Of a stretch of 64,000 nucleotides of DNA, positions 8,605-18,800 are shown one piece after another; position 1 is the first letter of the stretch, and each line of letters opens with the position of its first letter. This stretch comes from Bifidobacterium lemurum. Lineage in GTDB: Bacteria; Actinomycetota; Actinomycetes; Actinomycetales; Bifidobacteriaceae. The stretch is from the NCBI RefSeq assembly GCF_014898175.1, contig NZ_CP062948.1, forward strand, positions 2,542,001-2,606,000. Direction: 5' to 3'. Under the pieces are notes generated by a model that made no database searches, had not been told where the DNA came from, and saw only the letters and a program-made list of their open reading frames with translations. The translations under genes and the position numbers were made by a program.

Positions 8605-10029
8605 TTATGCGATCAATTCCTTGACGGCGGCGATGACGGTCTGCAGTCCGGCCTTCGCGTCGCCGAACAGCATCTGCGAGTTGTCCTTGAAGTACAGCTC
8701 GTTTTCGATGCCCGCGTAGCCCTTGCCGCGGCCGCGCTTCATGACGACGACGTTCTGCGCCATGTCGACGTCGAGGATCGGCATGCCGGAGACCGGGGTG
8801 CCGGGACGGCGGGCGGCCGGGTTGGTCACGTCGTTCGCGCCGACGACCAGCGCCACATTGGCGCTGGAGAACTGCGGGTTGATGTCGTCGAGGTCGACGA
8901 GCTCCTCGTAGGGCACGTTGGCTTCGGCGAGCAGCACGTTCATATGTCCGGGCATACGTCCGGCGACCGGGTGGATGGCGTAGGAGACTTCGACGCCGTG
9001 GCCCTTGAGCAGTTCGCCGAGGTCGGCGAGCTCGCGCTGGGCCTGAGCCTGGGCCAGGCCGAAGCCGGGCACGAAGATGACCTTCTCCGCGTAGACGAGC
9101 TGGACGGCCACGTCGTCGGCGGTGGTCTCCTTCATGGTGCCTTCAGGGCCTTCGGCGTCACCGGCGGCCGAGGAGCCGCCGCCGAAGCCGCCGGCGAGGA
9201 CGGACAGCAGCGGACGGTTCATGGCCTGGGCCATCAGGATGGACAGGGTCACGCCGGCGGAGCCGACGAGCGCGCCGGCCACGATCAGCGCCACATTGTC
9301 GATGGCGAGGCCGGACATGGCCACGGCGGTGCCGGTGCAGGCGTTGAGCACGGAGATCACGACGGGCATGTCGGCACCGCCGATCGGGATGACGAACACC
9401 AGGCCGTAGCACAGGGCGAACACGGTGGCCAGCACGCTCCACAGCAGTCGCTGCTCGGGCTGCACGCACAGCATCACGAAGGCGATCAGCGTGAGCGCGA
9501 TGAAGACCACGTTCCACACGCCCTTGGCGGGCAGCGTGAGCTTGCGCATGAACTTGAGGCCCTGCAGCTTGCCGGCGGCGACCAGCGAGCCGGTGAAGGT
9601 GACGGAACCGATCACCACGCCGAGTCCGGCGGTGATGAGCACGACGATGTCGGGCGTCTCGGCCTTGGTGAGGATGTCGTTGAGCGCGACGAGGGCCGCC
9701 GCGCCGCCGCCCACCGTGTTGAACACGGAGACGAGCTGCGGCATGTCGGTCATCTTCACCTTCTTGGCGGAGACGACGCCGGCAATCGCGCCGATGGCGA
9801 TGCCCACGACGAGGATCACCACGGCCACGGTGGAGACGAATCCCTTGGCGAACAGCACGATGAATGCCATGAGCACGGCCACGACCATGCCGAAGGCGGA
9901 GATCATATTGCCCTTGCGCGCGGTCTTCGGCGAGTTCATATAGTGCAGGCCGACCACGAACATGACGGCGGAGAACAGATAGACGAACCAGGCGACGATG
10001 TCGATGGCTCCGATGGTTTCAGTTGCCAT
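8605..10029 (-). CDS. pntB: NAD(P) transhydrogenase subunit beta
   Basis: The 474-residue subunit combines about nine membrane helices (residues 1-270) forming the proton path with a C-terminal NADP(H)-binding domain III (about 290-474). The VPGFGLAQAQAQ dinucleotide motif and the GANDVTNPAA signature are both present. With PntA1 and PntA2 it forms the inner-membrane pump that couples proton entry to hydride transfer from NADH to NADP+. The start ATG at 10029 is 3 bp after the pntA2 stop. The last codons overlap the start of a tandem repeat array. It is full length. Confidence 0.96.
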   Translation of the reverse strand: MATETIGAIDIVAWFVYLFSAVMFVVGLHYMNSPKTARKGNMISAFGMVVAVLMAFIVLFAKGFVSTVAVVILVVGIAIGAIAGVVSAKKVKMTDMPQLVSVFNTVGGGAAALVALNDILTKAETPDIVVLITAGLGVVIGSVTFTGSLVAAGKLQGLKFMRKLTLPAKGVWNVVFIALTLIAFVMLCVQPEQRLLWSVLATVFALCYGLVFVIPIGGADMPVVISVLNACTGTAVAMSGLAIDNVALIVAGALVGSAGVTLSILMAQAMNRPLLSVLAGGFGGGSSAAGDAEGPEGTMKETTADDVAVQLVYAEKVIFVPGFGLAQAQAQRELADLGELLKGHGVEVSYAIHPVAGRMPGHMNVLLAEANVPYEELVDLDDINPQFSSANVALVVGANDVTNPAARRPGTPVSGMPILDVDMAQNVVVMKRGRGKGYAGIENELYFKDNSQMLFGDAKAGLQTVIAAVKELIA

Positions 10030-10032
10030 GGC

Positions 10033-10335
10033 TTACTTCTCCCCCTTCTTCTCGTTCTTATTGGACTTGAACATCTCGAGCATGCGGTCGGTGACCACGT
10101 AGCCGCCTACCACGTTCATCGTGCCCAGCACGGCGGCCAGGAAGATGAACACGTACGCGAGCGGCGAATTGGCCTCGGCCGCGACGATGACGACGCCGAC
10201 GATGACGATGCCGTGGATCGAGTTCGCGCCGGACATCAGCGGGGTGTGCAGGGTGGCGGGCACCTTGCCGATCACCTCGATGCCGATGAGCAGGGCGAGG
10301 ACGAACAGGGTGATGGAAACGACAAGAGTGGGCAT
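10033..10335 (-). CDS. pntA2: NAD(P) transhydrogenase subunit alpha, membrane part
   Basis: The 100-residue protein has three membrane helices and corresponds to the C-terminal membrane segment of E. coli PntA (domain IIa). In this organism it is encoded as a separate gene, as in many actinobacteria and in Rhodospirillum. The motif TLHTPLMSGANSIHGIV is highly conserved in the family. The Lys/Glu tail is cytoplasmic. It is tightly packed between pntA1 and pntB, with 3-bp gaps on both sides, so the three are an operon. Confidence 0.95.
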   Translation of the reverse strand: MPTLVVSITLFVLALLIGIEVIGKVPATLHTPLMSGANSIHGIVIVGVVIVAAEANSPLAYVFIFLAAVLGTMNVVGGYVVTDRMLEMFKSNKNEKKGEK

Positions 10336-10338
10336 GGT

Positions 10339-11490
10339 TTACTCCTCTTCCTTCTTGGCGGCCGGAGCTTCGGCGCGGCCGGCCACGACCAGCGCGTCGT
10401 CGAGCTCTTCGGACAGGTCCTGAGCCAGCTTGCCGTCGCGCACGAAGTGGGCGAGCACGTCGGCCACGTTGCGGCTGAGCAGGTTGGAGGCCGTGGTGGC
10501 GACGCCGGAGGCCAGATACGGAGCGCCGATGATCTTGACGCCGCCGTCGGTGACCTGCTCGCCGATCACGGAACCCTCGACGTTGCCGCCGAGGTCGGAG
10601 GCGGCGCAGTCGACGATCACGGCACCGCGGTGCAGTCCGTCGACGCCGGCCTTGGTGAGCAGCACCGGGGGCTTGCGGCCCGGCACCTTGGCGGTGGTGA
10701 TGACGATGTCGAAGCCGGCGGCCTTCTCATCGACCGCGGCCTGCTGCGCGGCCTGCTCCTCGGCGGTGAGCGCGCGGGCGTATCCGCCCTCGCCCTGTCC
10801 CGCGGAGAAGTCGAGTCCCAGATCAAGGAACTTCGCGCCCAGCGACTCGACCTCGCCCTTGGAGGCGGGACGCACGTCGTAGGCGGTGACGACCGCGCCG
10901 AGACGCTTGAGCGTGCCGATGGCCTGCAGACCGGCGATGCCGGCGCCGAGCACCAGCGCCTTGGCCGGACGGATCGTGCCGGCGGCGGTGGTCATCATCG
11001 GCAGGAAGGAGCCGTAGGCGTCGGCGGCGGCGATGGCGGCCTTGTAGCCCATAACGGAGTTCTGCGAGGTCATCTCGTCCATCGACTGCGCGGAGGAAAG
11101 CTGACGCGGCAGCTTCTCGATGGCGACGCCGACCAAACCGGCGTTCTCGAGCGAGGCGACATAATCGGCGTCGGTGAACGAGCCGAGCATGCCGATGATC
11201 CACGTGCCGGCCTTGACCTTGGCCAGCGTCTCGGCGGACGGACGGTCGACGAAGCCGAGCGCGTCGGCGCCGGCGATCACCTCGTCGCGGGAGGCGACCT
11301 TCGCGCCCGCGTTCGCGTAATCCTCGTCCGTGTACTGTGCGGCGGCACCCGCGCCGCTTTCAATCAGGCAGGAGACGCCGCTCTTGCCCAGCCGGGTGAC
11401 GATGTCGGGCGTCAACGCGACGCGCGACTCGATATCCGACGTCTCGTTCAGGACGCCGAAAGTCACCGTGGCTTTCTGGGTTTCAGCCAT
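10339..11490 (-). CDS. pntA1: NAD(P) transhydrogenase subunit alpha, NAD-binding part
   Basis: The 383-residue soluble subunit (domain I) binds NAD(H). It has the alanine-dehydrogenase-like fold, with the Rossmann motif VLGAGIAGLQAI near residue 176-187 and the mobile-loop region around KVPGRKPPVLL. An Ala/Glu-rich linker ends the protein. The ATG at 11490 is preceded by AAAGGG at fair spacing. It is the first gene of the pnt operon, and 290 bp of non-coding DNA with an 18-bp direct repeat separates it from the divergent acyl-CoA synthetase gene. Confidence 0.95.
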   Translation of the reverse strand: MAETQKATVTFGVLNETSDIESRVALTPDIVTRLGKSGVSCLIESGAGAAAQYTDEDYANAGAKVASRDEVIAGADALGFVDRPSAETLAKVKAGTWIIGMLGSFTDADYVASLENAGLVGVAIEKLPRQLSSAQSMDEMTSQNSVMGYKAAIAAADAYGSFLPMMTTAAGTIRPAKALVLGAGIAGLQAIGTLKRLGAVVTAYDVRPASKGEVESLGAKFLDLGLDFSAGQGEGGYARALTAEEQAAQQAAVDEKAAGFDIVITTAKVPGRKPPVLLTKAGVDGLHRGAVIVDCAASDLGGNVEGSVIGEQVTDGGVKIIGAPYLASGVATTASNLLSRNVADVLAHFVRDGKLAQDLSEELDDALVVAGRAEAPAAKKEEE

Positions 11491-11508
11491 GAGAGCCCTT
11501 TCTTCTTA

Positions 11509-11558
11509 CGAAACCTTGTCATAACACGTCGTAACGCATGCGAAACCTTGTCATAACA
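11509..11558. repeat. 18-bp direct repeats in the pntA1/fadD divergent promoter region
   Basis: CGAAACCTTGTCATAACA occurs at 11509-11526 and again at 11541-11558, a 32-bp period or about three helical turns. It sits 19-68 bp upstream of the pntA1 start. Helical phasing fits a pair of regulator sites or a small duplication; no regulator is identifiable. Confidence 0.75.
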
Positions 11559-11780
11559 GGTCTTGGTGTACAGCGGAACAGTGTAACCCAGACCACAGAG
11601 CTTGCGGCCGCGAATCCCGCCAAATGGGCATCCCATGTTCGTTCCGTTCGCGCGCGGTCCGCCCATCCGAGCCCTCCGCCTACGGTAGCGTAAGGTGACG
11701 TGTCGCGTTTTGCCGGCTAAACTGGCCATTTTGAGAACCGCTTAGGTCATATAAGAAGAAGACTTGTCAAGGAGCATCAC

Positions 11781-13811
11781 GTGTCCGTTATTTCCTCATT
11801 GAAGCAGCAGACTGCGAATATGACGCGCAAGGCGCTGCGTCTGGGCGCTGATTTCGTGCATCCGGTCAGTGATGATTCGGCGGGGCAGCCCGATTACGCC
11901 GGCGGCGAATACGCCTCCTCCAGCCAGGTCGACCTGCCCCACACCGACGAATGGGGGCCGGGATTCCCCACCGTCACCGACATCGACGCGATCTCCAAGC
12001 TGCTGACCTCGCGCACCGAGGGCAATCCGCCGCTGGACGAGGGCATGTCGATCTACGACATCTACGCCGACCGCGCCGCCCGCATGGGCGACGAGCCGCT
12101 GTACACCTATAAGGTCGGCGACCAGTGGACCACCAAAACCGCCAACGAATTCCTCGCCGAGGTGCGCGCCGTGGCCAAGGGCCTGATGCACTACGGCCTG
12201 AGGAAGGGCGACGCCGTGGCGTTCATGTGCCGCACCTCCTACGAGTGGGATCTGACCGACGCCGCCGTCATGGCCTGCGGCGGCGTGCTCGCCACCATCT
12301 ACGACACCGATTCGGCCGAGCAGATCCGCAATATCGTGAACAATTCCGACGCGCGTCTGCTCATCGTCGAAAGCACCGAGATGCGCGACAAGGCCGAGGG
12401 CGCGGTGGAGGAATGCCCCTCGCTGGAGCATGTCGCGACCATCGAAACCGGCGGACTCGACGAGATCAAGGCCTATGGCGCGTCCGTGAGCGACGAGGAC
12501 CTCGACGAGCGCATCGACTCGGTCAAGAAAACCGACCTCTGCTCGATCGTCTACACCTCCGGCTCCACCGCGGCGCCGAAGGGTGTGGAGATGACCCATG
12601 AGCACTACTGCACCACGGCGCTCAACCTGCCGAGCTACATGCCGGAACTGCTGCACGACAAAAACCATTCCGTGCTGCTGTTCCTCCCCCAGGCGCATTC
12701 CTTCGCCCGCGCGATCAACTACATCGTGGTGGCCTCCGAGCTGCACATCTATATCGCGCAGGGCATCAAGACGCTGATCTCCGATCTGCAGGTGGCCAAG
12801 CCCACCGTGATGATCGTGGTGCCGCGCGTGCTGGAGAAGGTCTACAACGCGGCCTCGCAGAAGGCCGGTCATGGCGCCAAGGGCGTGGCGTTCGCCGCGG
12901 CCGTGGTCGCCGCGCAGAACTACATGGCCGAACTTGGCGAGGGCAAGGTGCGCGCGCTCACCCGCACGCGCCGCGCGGCCTTCGACCCGCTGGTCTACAA
13001 GGCGTTGCGCGATGTGCTCGGCGGTCGGGCCAAGTGGATCGTGGCCGGCGGCGCCCCGCTTGATCCGGAGCTTCTCGCCTTCTTCCGCGGCGCGAACGTC
13101 CCCGTCTACGAGGGTTACGGCCTGACCGAGACGACGGCCCCCTGCGCGTTCACCCCTCTGGGCGCGTCGTATCATCCCGGCTCCGTCGGCATCCCCTTCC
13201 CCGGCTTCAGCCTGCGCATCGCCGAGGACGACGAGATCCAGGTCAAGGGCACGGCCGTGTTCCCCCGCTACCATAAGAACGAGGATGCGACCGAGGGATC
13301 GTTCACCGAGGACGGTTGGTACGCCACCGGCGATCTGGGCCGTCTCGACAACGACGGGTTCCTCTACATCACCGGACGCAAGAAGGACCTCATCATCACC
13401 GCCGGCGGCAAGAACGTCGCCCCCGGTCCGATCGAGGAGATCATCCAGCGCTGCCAGTTCGTCTCGCAGGCGCTGGTGCTCGGCGACAAGCGTCCGTTCA
13501 TCTCCGCGCTGGTGACGCTGGATGAGGAATCGCTGCGCCCCTGGCTGGAATCCAAAGGCCTGGACCGGAACATGTCGATGCAGGCCGCGGCGAACAACGC
13601 CGCCGTGCGCGCCGAGGTGCAGAAGTTCGTCGACCAGGCCAACGACGGCGTCTCCCGTGCCGAATCCGTACGCAAGTTCATCATCCTGCCCGAGGAGTTC
13701 ACCCAGGAGAACGGTTTGATGACCGCCTCCATGAAGGTGATCCGTCCGAAGGTGATCAAGCATTACGCCACGCTGCTCAACACGCAGATGTACACCACCA
13801 AAAAGAAGTGA
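11781..13811 (+). CDS. fadD: Long-chain fatty-acid CoA ligase (AMP-dependent synthetase)
   Basis: The 676-residue ANL-superfamily enzyme activates long-chain fatty acids to acyl-CoA through an acyl-adenylate. Motifs in order are the P-loop YTSGSTAAPKG (about 258-268), YEGYGLTETT in the middle, TGDLGRLDNDGFLYITGRKK as the hinge, and a C-terminal domain ending with the catalytic-lysine region. It belongs to the FadD15-like group common in actinobacteria. GTG at 11781 is chosen because AAGGAG lies eight bases upstream and no better ATG exists. It is monocistronic, divergent from pnt, and ends in a strong terminator. Confidence 0.93.
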   Translation: MSVISSLKQQTANMTRKALRLGADFVHPVSDDSAGQPDYAGGEYASSSQVDLPHTDEWGPGFPTVTDIDAISKLLTSRTEGNPPLDEGMSIYDIYADRAARMGDEPLYTYKVGDQWTTKTANEFLAEVRAVAKGLMHYGLRKGDAVAFMCRTSYEWDLTDAAVMACGGVLATIYDTDSAEQIRNIVNNSDARLLIVESTEMRDKAEGAVEECPSLEHVATIETGGLDEIKAYGASVSDEDLDERIDSVKKTDLCSIVYTSGSTAAPKGVEMTHEHYCTTALNLPSYMPELLHDKNHSVLLFLPQAHSFARAINYIVVASELHIYIAQGIKTLISDLQVAKPTVMIVVPRVLEKVYNAASQKAGHGAKGVAFAAAVVAAQNYMAELGEGKVRALTRTRRAAFDPLVYKALRDVLGGRAKWIVAGGAPLDPELLAFFRGANVPVYEGYGLTETTAPCAFTPLGASYHPGSVGIPFPGFSLRIAEDDEIQVKGTAVFPRYHKNEDATEGSFTEDGWYATGDLGRLDNDGFLYITGRKKDLIITAGGKNVAPGPIEEIIQRCQFVSQALVLGDKRPFISALVTLDEESLRPWLESKGLDRNMSMQAAANNAAVRAEVQKFVDQANDGVSRAESVRKFIILPEEFTQENGLMTASMKVIRPKVIKHYATLLNTQMYTTKKK

Positions 13812-13857
13812 CGAAAAAGGATGGGCCGCTTGAGTTGAGCGGCCCATCCTTTTTCGT
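13811..13857. terminator. Bidirectional terminator between fadD and the SDR gene
   Basis: The perfect stem AAAAAGGATGGGCCGCT / AGCGGCCCATCCTTTTT with a short loop lies between convergent genes, with A and T runs that serve both directions. Confidence 0.92.
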
Positions 13858-13871
13858 CATATGGCAGAAGC

Positions 13872-14693
13872 TTAGAAATCGGTGGATGCGGCGAGCTCCG
13901 TCTGGGTTTTGAAGTCCGCCAGGCGTGTTTCCAGCCGTTCGATGGTCGCCGCCAACGCCTGGCTGCCCAGCACCATGCGCAGCGGAGCGGGTTCCTGGTC
14001 CGCGCTGGCGATGATGCGTTCCGCCATGCGCTTGGGGTCTCCTGGCGCCAGGCCCTTGGAGGCGTCGAGCATGGTGAGGAATCCATGGCAGCTCTCGTAT
14101 TCCGGCATCAGGTCGGCCACTTTGGCGCTGCCGTAGCGGAATTCGGTGCGGGCGCCGCCCGGTTCGACCATGGTCACGCCGATATTGAACTGCGCGACCT
14201 CCTGCGCCACCGCCTCGCAGAATCCCTCGATGCCGAATTTGGTGGCGTGGTACATGGAGTTGGCGGGATACGCCACCTGCGCGCCGTAGGAGGACATCTG
14301 GATGATGCGGCCGCCGCCCTGGGCGCGCAGATACGGCAGCGAGGTTTTGATGAACTGGATCGAACCGACCAGGTTCGTGGCGACGATATGGTCGATTTCG
14401 GCGTCGGAAAGCTCCTCCGCGCAGCCGAACAGACCATATCCGGCGTTGCTGACCACCACATCGATGCGCCCGTGCCGCTCGAAGGCGTCCCTGACCGTGC
14501 GCTGGAGCGCGGGCACGTCGGTCACATCCAGCAGACGGCAGTCGAAGGTGTCTGGATAGCGCTCGATCAGGTCCCCGACCTTGCCTTCGTCGCGCACGGT
14601 GCCGATGACGACGTCGCCGCGCTCAAGCAGCTGTTCGGCCATTTCGCGGCCGAATCCGCTGGATACGCCGGTGATCATCCATGTCTTGCCCAT
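13872..14693 (-). CDS. Short-chain dehydrogenase/reductase
   Basis: The 273-residue classical SDR has the cofactor motif TGVSSGFG (residues 8-15), NAG (83-85), the catalytic Ser in MSS (134-135) and the YHATK motif (Tyr148, Lys152). The long C-terminal region resembles the SDR group annotated as oxidoreductase/SDR family, often acting on steroid or ketone-like substrates, but the substrate is not evident. The ATG at 14693 follows AAGGAG at ideal spacing. A LysR gene lies upstream in the same direction, 118 bp away, and may control it. Confidence 0.9.
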   Translation of the reverse strand: MGKTWMITGVSSGFGREMAEQLLERGDVVIGTVRDEGKVGDLIERYPDTFDCRLLDVTDVPALQRTVRDAFERHGRIDVVVSNAGYGLFGCAEELSDAEIDHIVATNLVGSIQFIKTSLPYLRAQGGGRIIQMSSYGAQVAYPANSMYHATKFGIEGFCEAVAQEVAQFNIGVTMVEPGGARTEFRYGSAKVADLMPEYESCHGFLTMLDASKGLAPGDPKRMAERIIASADQEPAPLRMVLGSQALAATIERLETRLADFKTQTELAASTDF

Positions 14694-14811
14694 GGTGTGC
14701 TCCTTACGTGTGGGGAATCGCTGATATCCTTCACGCTAGGCCGCGTCAAAAAAGAATGCAAATACAGAAACTTGTACCAAACACATCTGTTATCTGAATA
14801 TATTTCGATAC

Positions 14812-15726
14812 TCACACCGTATCGTCCGCATCACCGGAAGACTCGCCGTCGATGACGTCACGCAGCAACGAGAGAAAGACCTCGGCCTGCCGCGATAACG
14901 GCTGGTTCTTCTTCCATGCCAGGCTCACGCGCACGACATGCTCCGGCGACACCGGCACGAACGCCAGACCGCTCCCCTCGCCCGTCTCGGCCACGCTCTC
15001 CGGGCAGACCATCGCGCCGAATCCCTCCCGCACCAGATAACCCGCGTTATGGGCGAGATTCATCGTACCGATCATCCGCAGTCCATCGGTCAGACGACGC
15101 GATTGAATCAGAGCGTCATTGCGGCTGATGGAGCCTTTGGGCACGATGGCGCGTATGTCTTTGAGCTCGCCCACATCGACGCTCGCGCGTCCCGCCAACG
15201 GATGGTCCTCGCGCACCACGACGCCCAAAGGGTCGAGTCCGGGAATGTCGAGATAATCGAAACCGCTCATATCCACCGGCTGCACCAGCAGACCGAAGTC
15301 GGTGAGCCCATTGTTGAGCCGGTCGATGATGTCGTCGCTGTAGGCGTCCTGCAGATGCACCACGACGCCGGGGTGCCGTTCGCACAACGCGGCGAGCGCC
15401 TTGGCCACGATCCGCATCGAGCAGGTCTGGGCCGCGCTGATGTGCAGGTCCCCCTCGACAGTCTCGCTGGTCGCGATCTCCGCCTCGGCCTTGTCCGCGA
15501 GCGCGATGATCTCGCACGCGCGCCGGTAGAGCATGCGCCCCTCGCGGGTGAGCTCCAGAGTGTGGCCGCGGTTGCCGCGGGTGAAGAGTTTCGCGCCCAG
15601 CTCATCCTCGAGGTCGCCGATTCTGCGTGACAGAGTGGGTTGGCTGACGCGCAGCATGTCGGCTGCGGCGGTGATGCCCTCCTCCTGCACGATCGTCACG
15701 AAATACCGCAATGCCCGAATCTCCAC
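14812..15726 (-). CDS. LysR-family transcriptional regulator
   Basis: The 304-residue protein has an N-terminal winged helix-turn-helix (about 1-60: ALRYFVTIVQEEGITAAADMLRVSQPTLSRRIGDLE) and a LysR substrate-binding domain (about 90-295). I chose GTG at 15726 because GGAGG precedes it at good spacing and because LysR proteins begin immediately before the ALRYF segment; an upstream ATG would add 26 unrelated residues. Its likely target is the downstream SDR gene, which is in the same orientation rather than the usual divergent layout. Inducer unknown. Confidence 0.9.
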   Translation of the reverse strand: MEIRALRYFVTIVQEEGITAAADMLRVSQPTLSRRIGDLEDELGAKLFTRGNRGHTLELTREGRMLYRRACEIIALADKAEAEIATSETVEGDLHISAAQTCSMRIVAKALAALCERHPGVVVHLQDAYSDDIIDRLNNGLTDFGLLVQPVDMSGFDYLDIPGLDPLGVVVREDHPLAGRASVDVGELKDIRAIVPKGSISRNDALIQSRRLTDGLRMIGTMNLAHNAGYLVREGFGAMVCPESVAETGEGSGLAFVPVSPEHVVRVSLAWKKNQPLSRQAEVFLSLLRDVIDGESSGDADDTV

Positions 15727-15823
15727 GTCGTCCTCCACTCCATTCTCCGCAGATGCCGCTATGTCCAGATTGTATATGCGAACGCCGATGCGCGCCCGTC
15801 GCACGTCCCTGTCTGGCCATATG

Positions 15824-15855
15824 AAAGGCGGCGTCCGAAAGCATCGAACGCCGCC
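15824..15855 (-). terminator. Terminator after the first GH3 gene
   Basis: The stem GGCGGCGT/ACGCCGCC with a 13-nt loop is followed by TTT on the minus strand, 27 bp past the stop. Confidence 0.7.
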
Positions 15856-15882
15856 CGCAATGCAATGGGATGGGTGGGTATG

Positions 15883-18800
15883 TTACTCGTCGCCGCCGTC
15901 GGCATTGACCACACGCTTGCCTCCGGACTTGTACAGTTCGGGGTGCGCCTTGGCGTGCTTGGTGCGACGGACCATCATCACGACCAGTCCGACCGCGAGG
16001 ATGGCGGCCGCCGCGTCGCCGACACCCAGCCAGATCTTCCACGGTGAGGTCTTGTAGGTGATGACCGTTCCGGGGGCGATGCCGTTCATGGTGCGGCTGT
16101 TGACAATGGCATAGCTCATATTCTTGACCGCGCGGCGGATGGTGCTCACGCCCGTGGCCGAGGACGTGTCCTCGATCAGCGAGGTGAACGCGGTGCCCCA
16201 TGCCATCCAGCTGTCGGTGCCGGAGCGCAGCGCCTGATCGACGCTGTTGGAGCCGGCGTTCATCACCATGTCGGAGATGAGGAATCCGTTGAAGCCCCAC
16301 TCGTCGCGCAGCAGCTCGGTATTGAGCGCGTAGCTCGAACCGCCCCAGGTGGTGCCGATGTAGTTCATGCAACCCATCACGGAGGTGGCGCCGCGCATCG
16401 TCTTGGACACGGTCTGCTTATCGTCGTTGACGTAGTCCACGGTCATCGTCACGTCCTTGATCGCCATCTCGAACGGCTTGAGGTAGATCTCGCGCATGGC
16501 CTGTTCGTTGGCCCATGTGGCCACGCGGCTGCGGTCGTTGTCGTACATCTCCTGGTCGTTGAGCGCGAAGTGCTTGATCGTGGTGATCAGGCCTTGGGCG
16601 GCGGCGCCGGACACCTCGCTGGTGAGCATGGCGCCGGAGAGGACCGGATCCTCCGAGAAGTATTCGAAGTTGCGTCCGGAGAAGGGCGAGCGGTGGATGT
16701 TCGCCGCAGGCGCGTACCACGAGTTGACTCCCGCGGAGGCCGCCTCCTGGCCGACGCTGTCGCCCATCTCGTAGGCGAGGTCGCGGTTGAACGTGGCGGC
16801 GATGATCGGCTCGGTCGGATACGCGGTGTATTCGGTGGCGTCGGTGATGGATCCGACGATGCCCTGCGGGCCGTCGAAGTCCACCGTCGCGGGTTTGCTG
16901 ATCGAACCGATCTGGGCGGTCTGGTCGTAGGAAGCGGCCAGGGCCACATACAAACTGGACTCGTTCAGGTCAAGCTGGTCGAGCAGTTCGTCCCACAGCG
17001 GATCGTTGTAGTCCACACCGCGCAGATCGGACAGGGTCAGATCGTTGTCGGCGTTGGTGACGGGCATGTCTTCGGTGTAGACCTTGCTTTCCTCGGTGTT
17101 GCCAAGTGTGGTGTCGGTGTCGAGATCCATCTGTTCCAACGTCATCGTGCCGTCGTCGGCGGTGCTGTAATGGAAGCCCGTGGGAATCTCGGCCATCTCC
17201 TCTTCGGTCGGGAAGGTGGCGGTATTGCTCAGGGCGCCGTTGGCGCGGGTGAGCTGGTCGGTTCCTTCCATATGGTCGGAGAGCTCCTGGAACAGGTTGG
17301 TCGCGGCGACGAACTCCTCGCCGTTGGCGGGTTCTCCGGTCGGATTGCCGTCTTCGTCGAGAGCCGACTGTGCGTCGATGTCGGACTGGCGGGGGTTGTC
17401 GTTGTCGTACCAGATGGTCTCCGGCACGTTCATGGTCACGGAATCGTACTCATCGTGCGCGGTCTCGTTGATGCTCAGCGCGTAGTCGCCGGCCTCGAGC
17501 AGATAGGCGCCCACGGTGCCGTCCGAGTTCTCATGGGTGTAGCTGTAGGAGGCGAGATCCTCCTTGTCGATGTCGATGGTGACGGTTTCGGATTCGCCCG
17601 GCGCGATGTCGCCGGTCTTCTCGAAGGCGATGAGGTTGACCGTGGACTTCTCGATGCCGTTCTCGGCGTCGAATTCGGTGTACGGCGGATTGTAGTAGGC
17701 CTGCACCACATCCTTGCCGGCGCGGGTGCCGTTGTTGGTCACACGCACGGTGAGGCTTACGCTTTCGTCGTTCTCCTCACTGGAGACGATCTCCTGGTCG
17801 AAGTCGGTGCCGTAGCTCAGACCGTATCCGAAGGGCATCTGCACGGCCTCGTCGTAGGTGCGGCCGCTTTCGCCGTTGACGGTGAAAGCGCCGCCGGTGT
17901 CGTCCACGGTCTCGTAGTAGCGGTATCCGACGTAGATGTTCTCCTCATATTCGATGAAATTCATCTCGGTGGGGTCTCCGACGGGATTCGGGTAGCCGCC
18001 CTGCAGCAGGTAGAGGTCGGTGTACTCGGCATTGCCGAAGTTCGACATGCTCGGATCGGCCATGATGTCGGTCATCCACGTATCGACCGTCTTGCCGGAT
18101 GGGTTCACGTCGCCGCACAGGATCTCGGCCAACGCCTTGAATCCCTGTCCGCCGGGTCCGCCGATCCATACGATCGCGTCGGCGGACAGATCGCCGCCGT
18201 CCTCCATGAGGTCGGCGATCTCCATGACGTTGGAGGTGTCGAGCACCACGACGACCCTGTCGCAGTTCGCTTTGGCGAAGCGCAGCGTGGTCTTCTCATC
18301 CTCGCTGAGCGCCAGCTGGTGCGGAGTGCCGTCCGCGTATCCGGTGCCTTCGACCTGGCTGCCCGGCACGTCGGCGTTCACGTCGCGTCCCTCGCCGCCG
18401 GAACGGCCGATGAACACGATGCCGGTGGTGCCGGAGGCGGAGTCCTCGAGGCCGGTGTAGATGGTGGGATCGTATTCGATGATCTTCTCGGTCGCCCCTT
18501 CGAAGCCGCTCTGCTCGTCGGGATTCTGGTATCCTTCGGCGTCCAATCCGCGGGCGGTGGCCGATTCCATGGCGTCCTCGACCTGCTCGTTCACGGAGAA
18601 ATACTCGTTGAGCGCGCTTTGCGCCGTGTAGATGCGCGAGGATGAGGTGTTCACGCTGCCGGAACCGGTTCCGCCATAGATCGGGCTGATGTAGCGGTAT
18701 CCGAACGGCGTGACCGCGGAGTCCTTCGCCAGCGGCAGGGTGTCGTCATTGTTCTTCATCAGCACGATGCCCTCTTCGGCGATGGCCAGCGCCGTCTGGT

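Noticed and set aside
8530..11556. Open frame of about 1000 codons on the plus strand over the pnt genes
   Set aside because: It is antisense to three well-recognised genes; its His/Gly/Asp/Glu-rich translation is the usual shadow of high-GC codon bias.
16570..18645. Plus-strand frame of 691 codons inside the first GH3 gene
   Set aside because: Antisense shadow of a clear coding gene, with no ribosome-binding site or family similarity.
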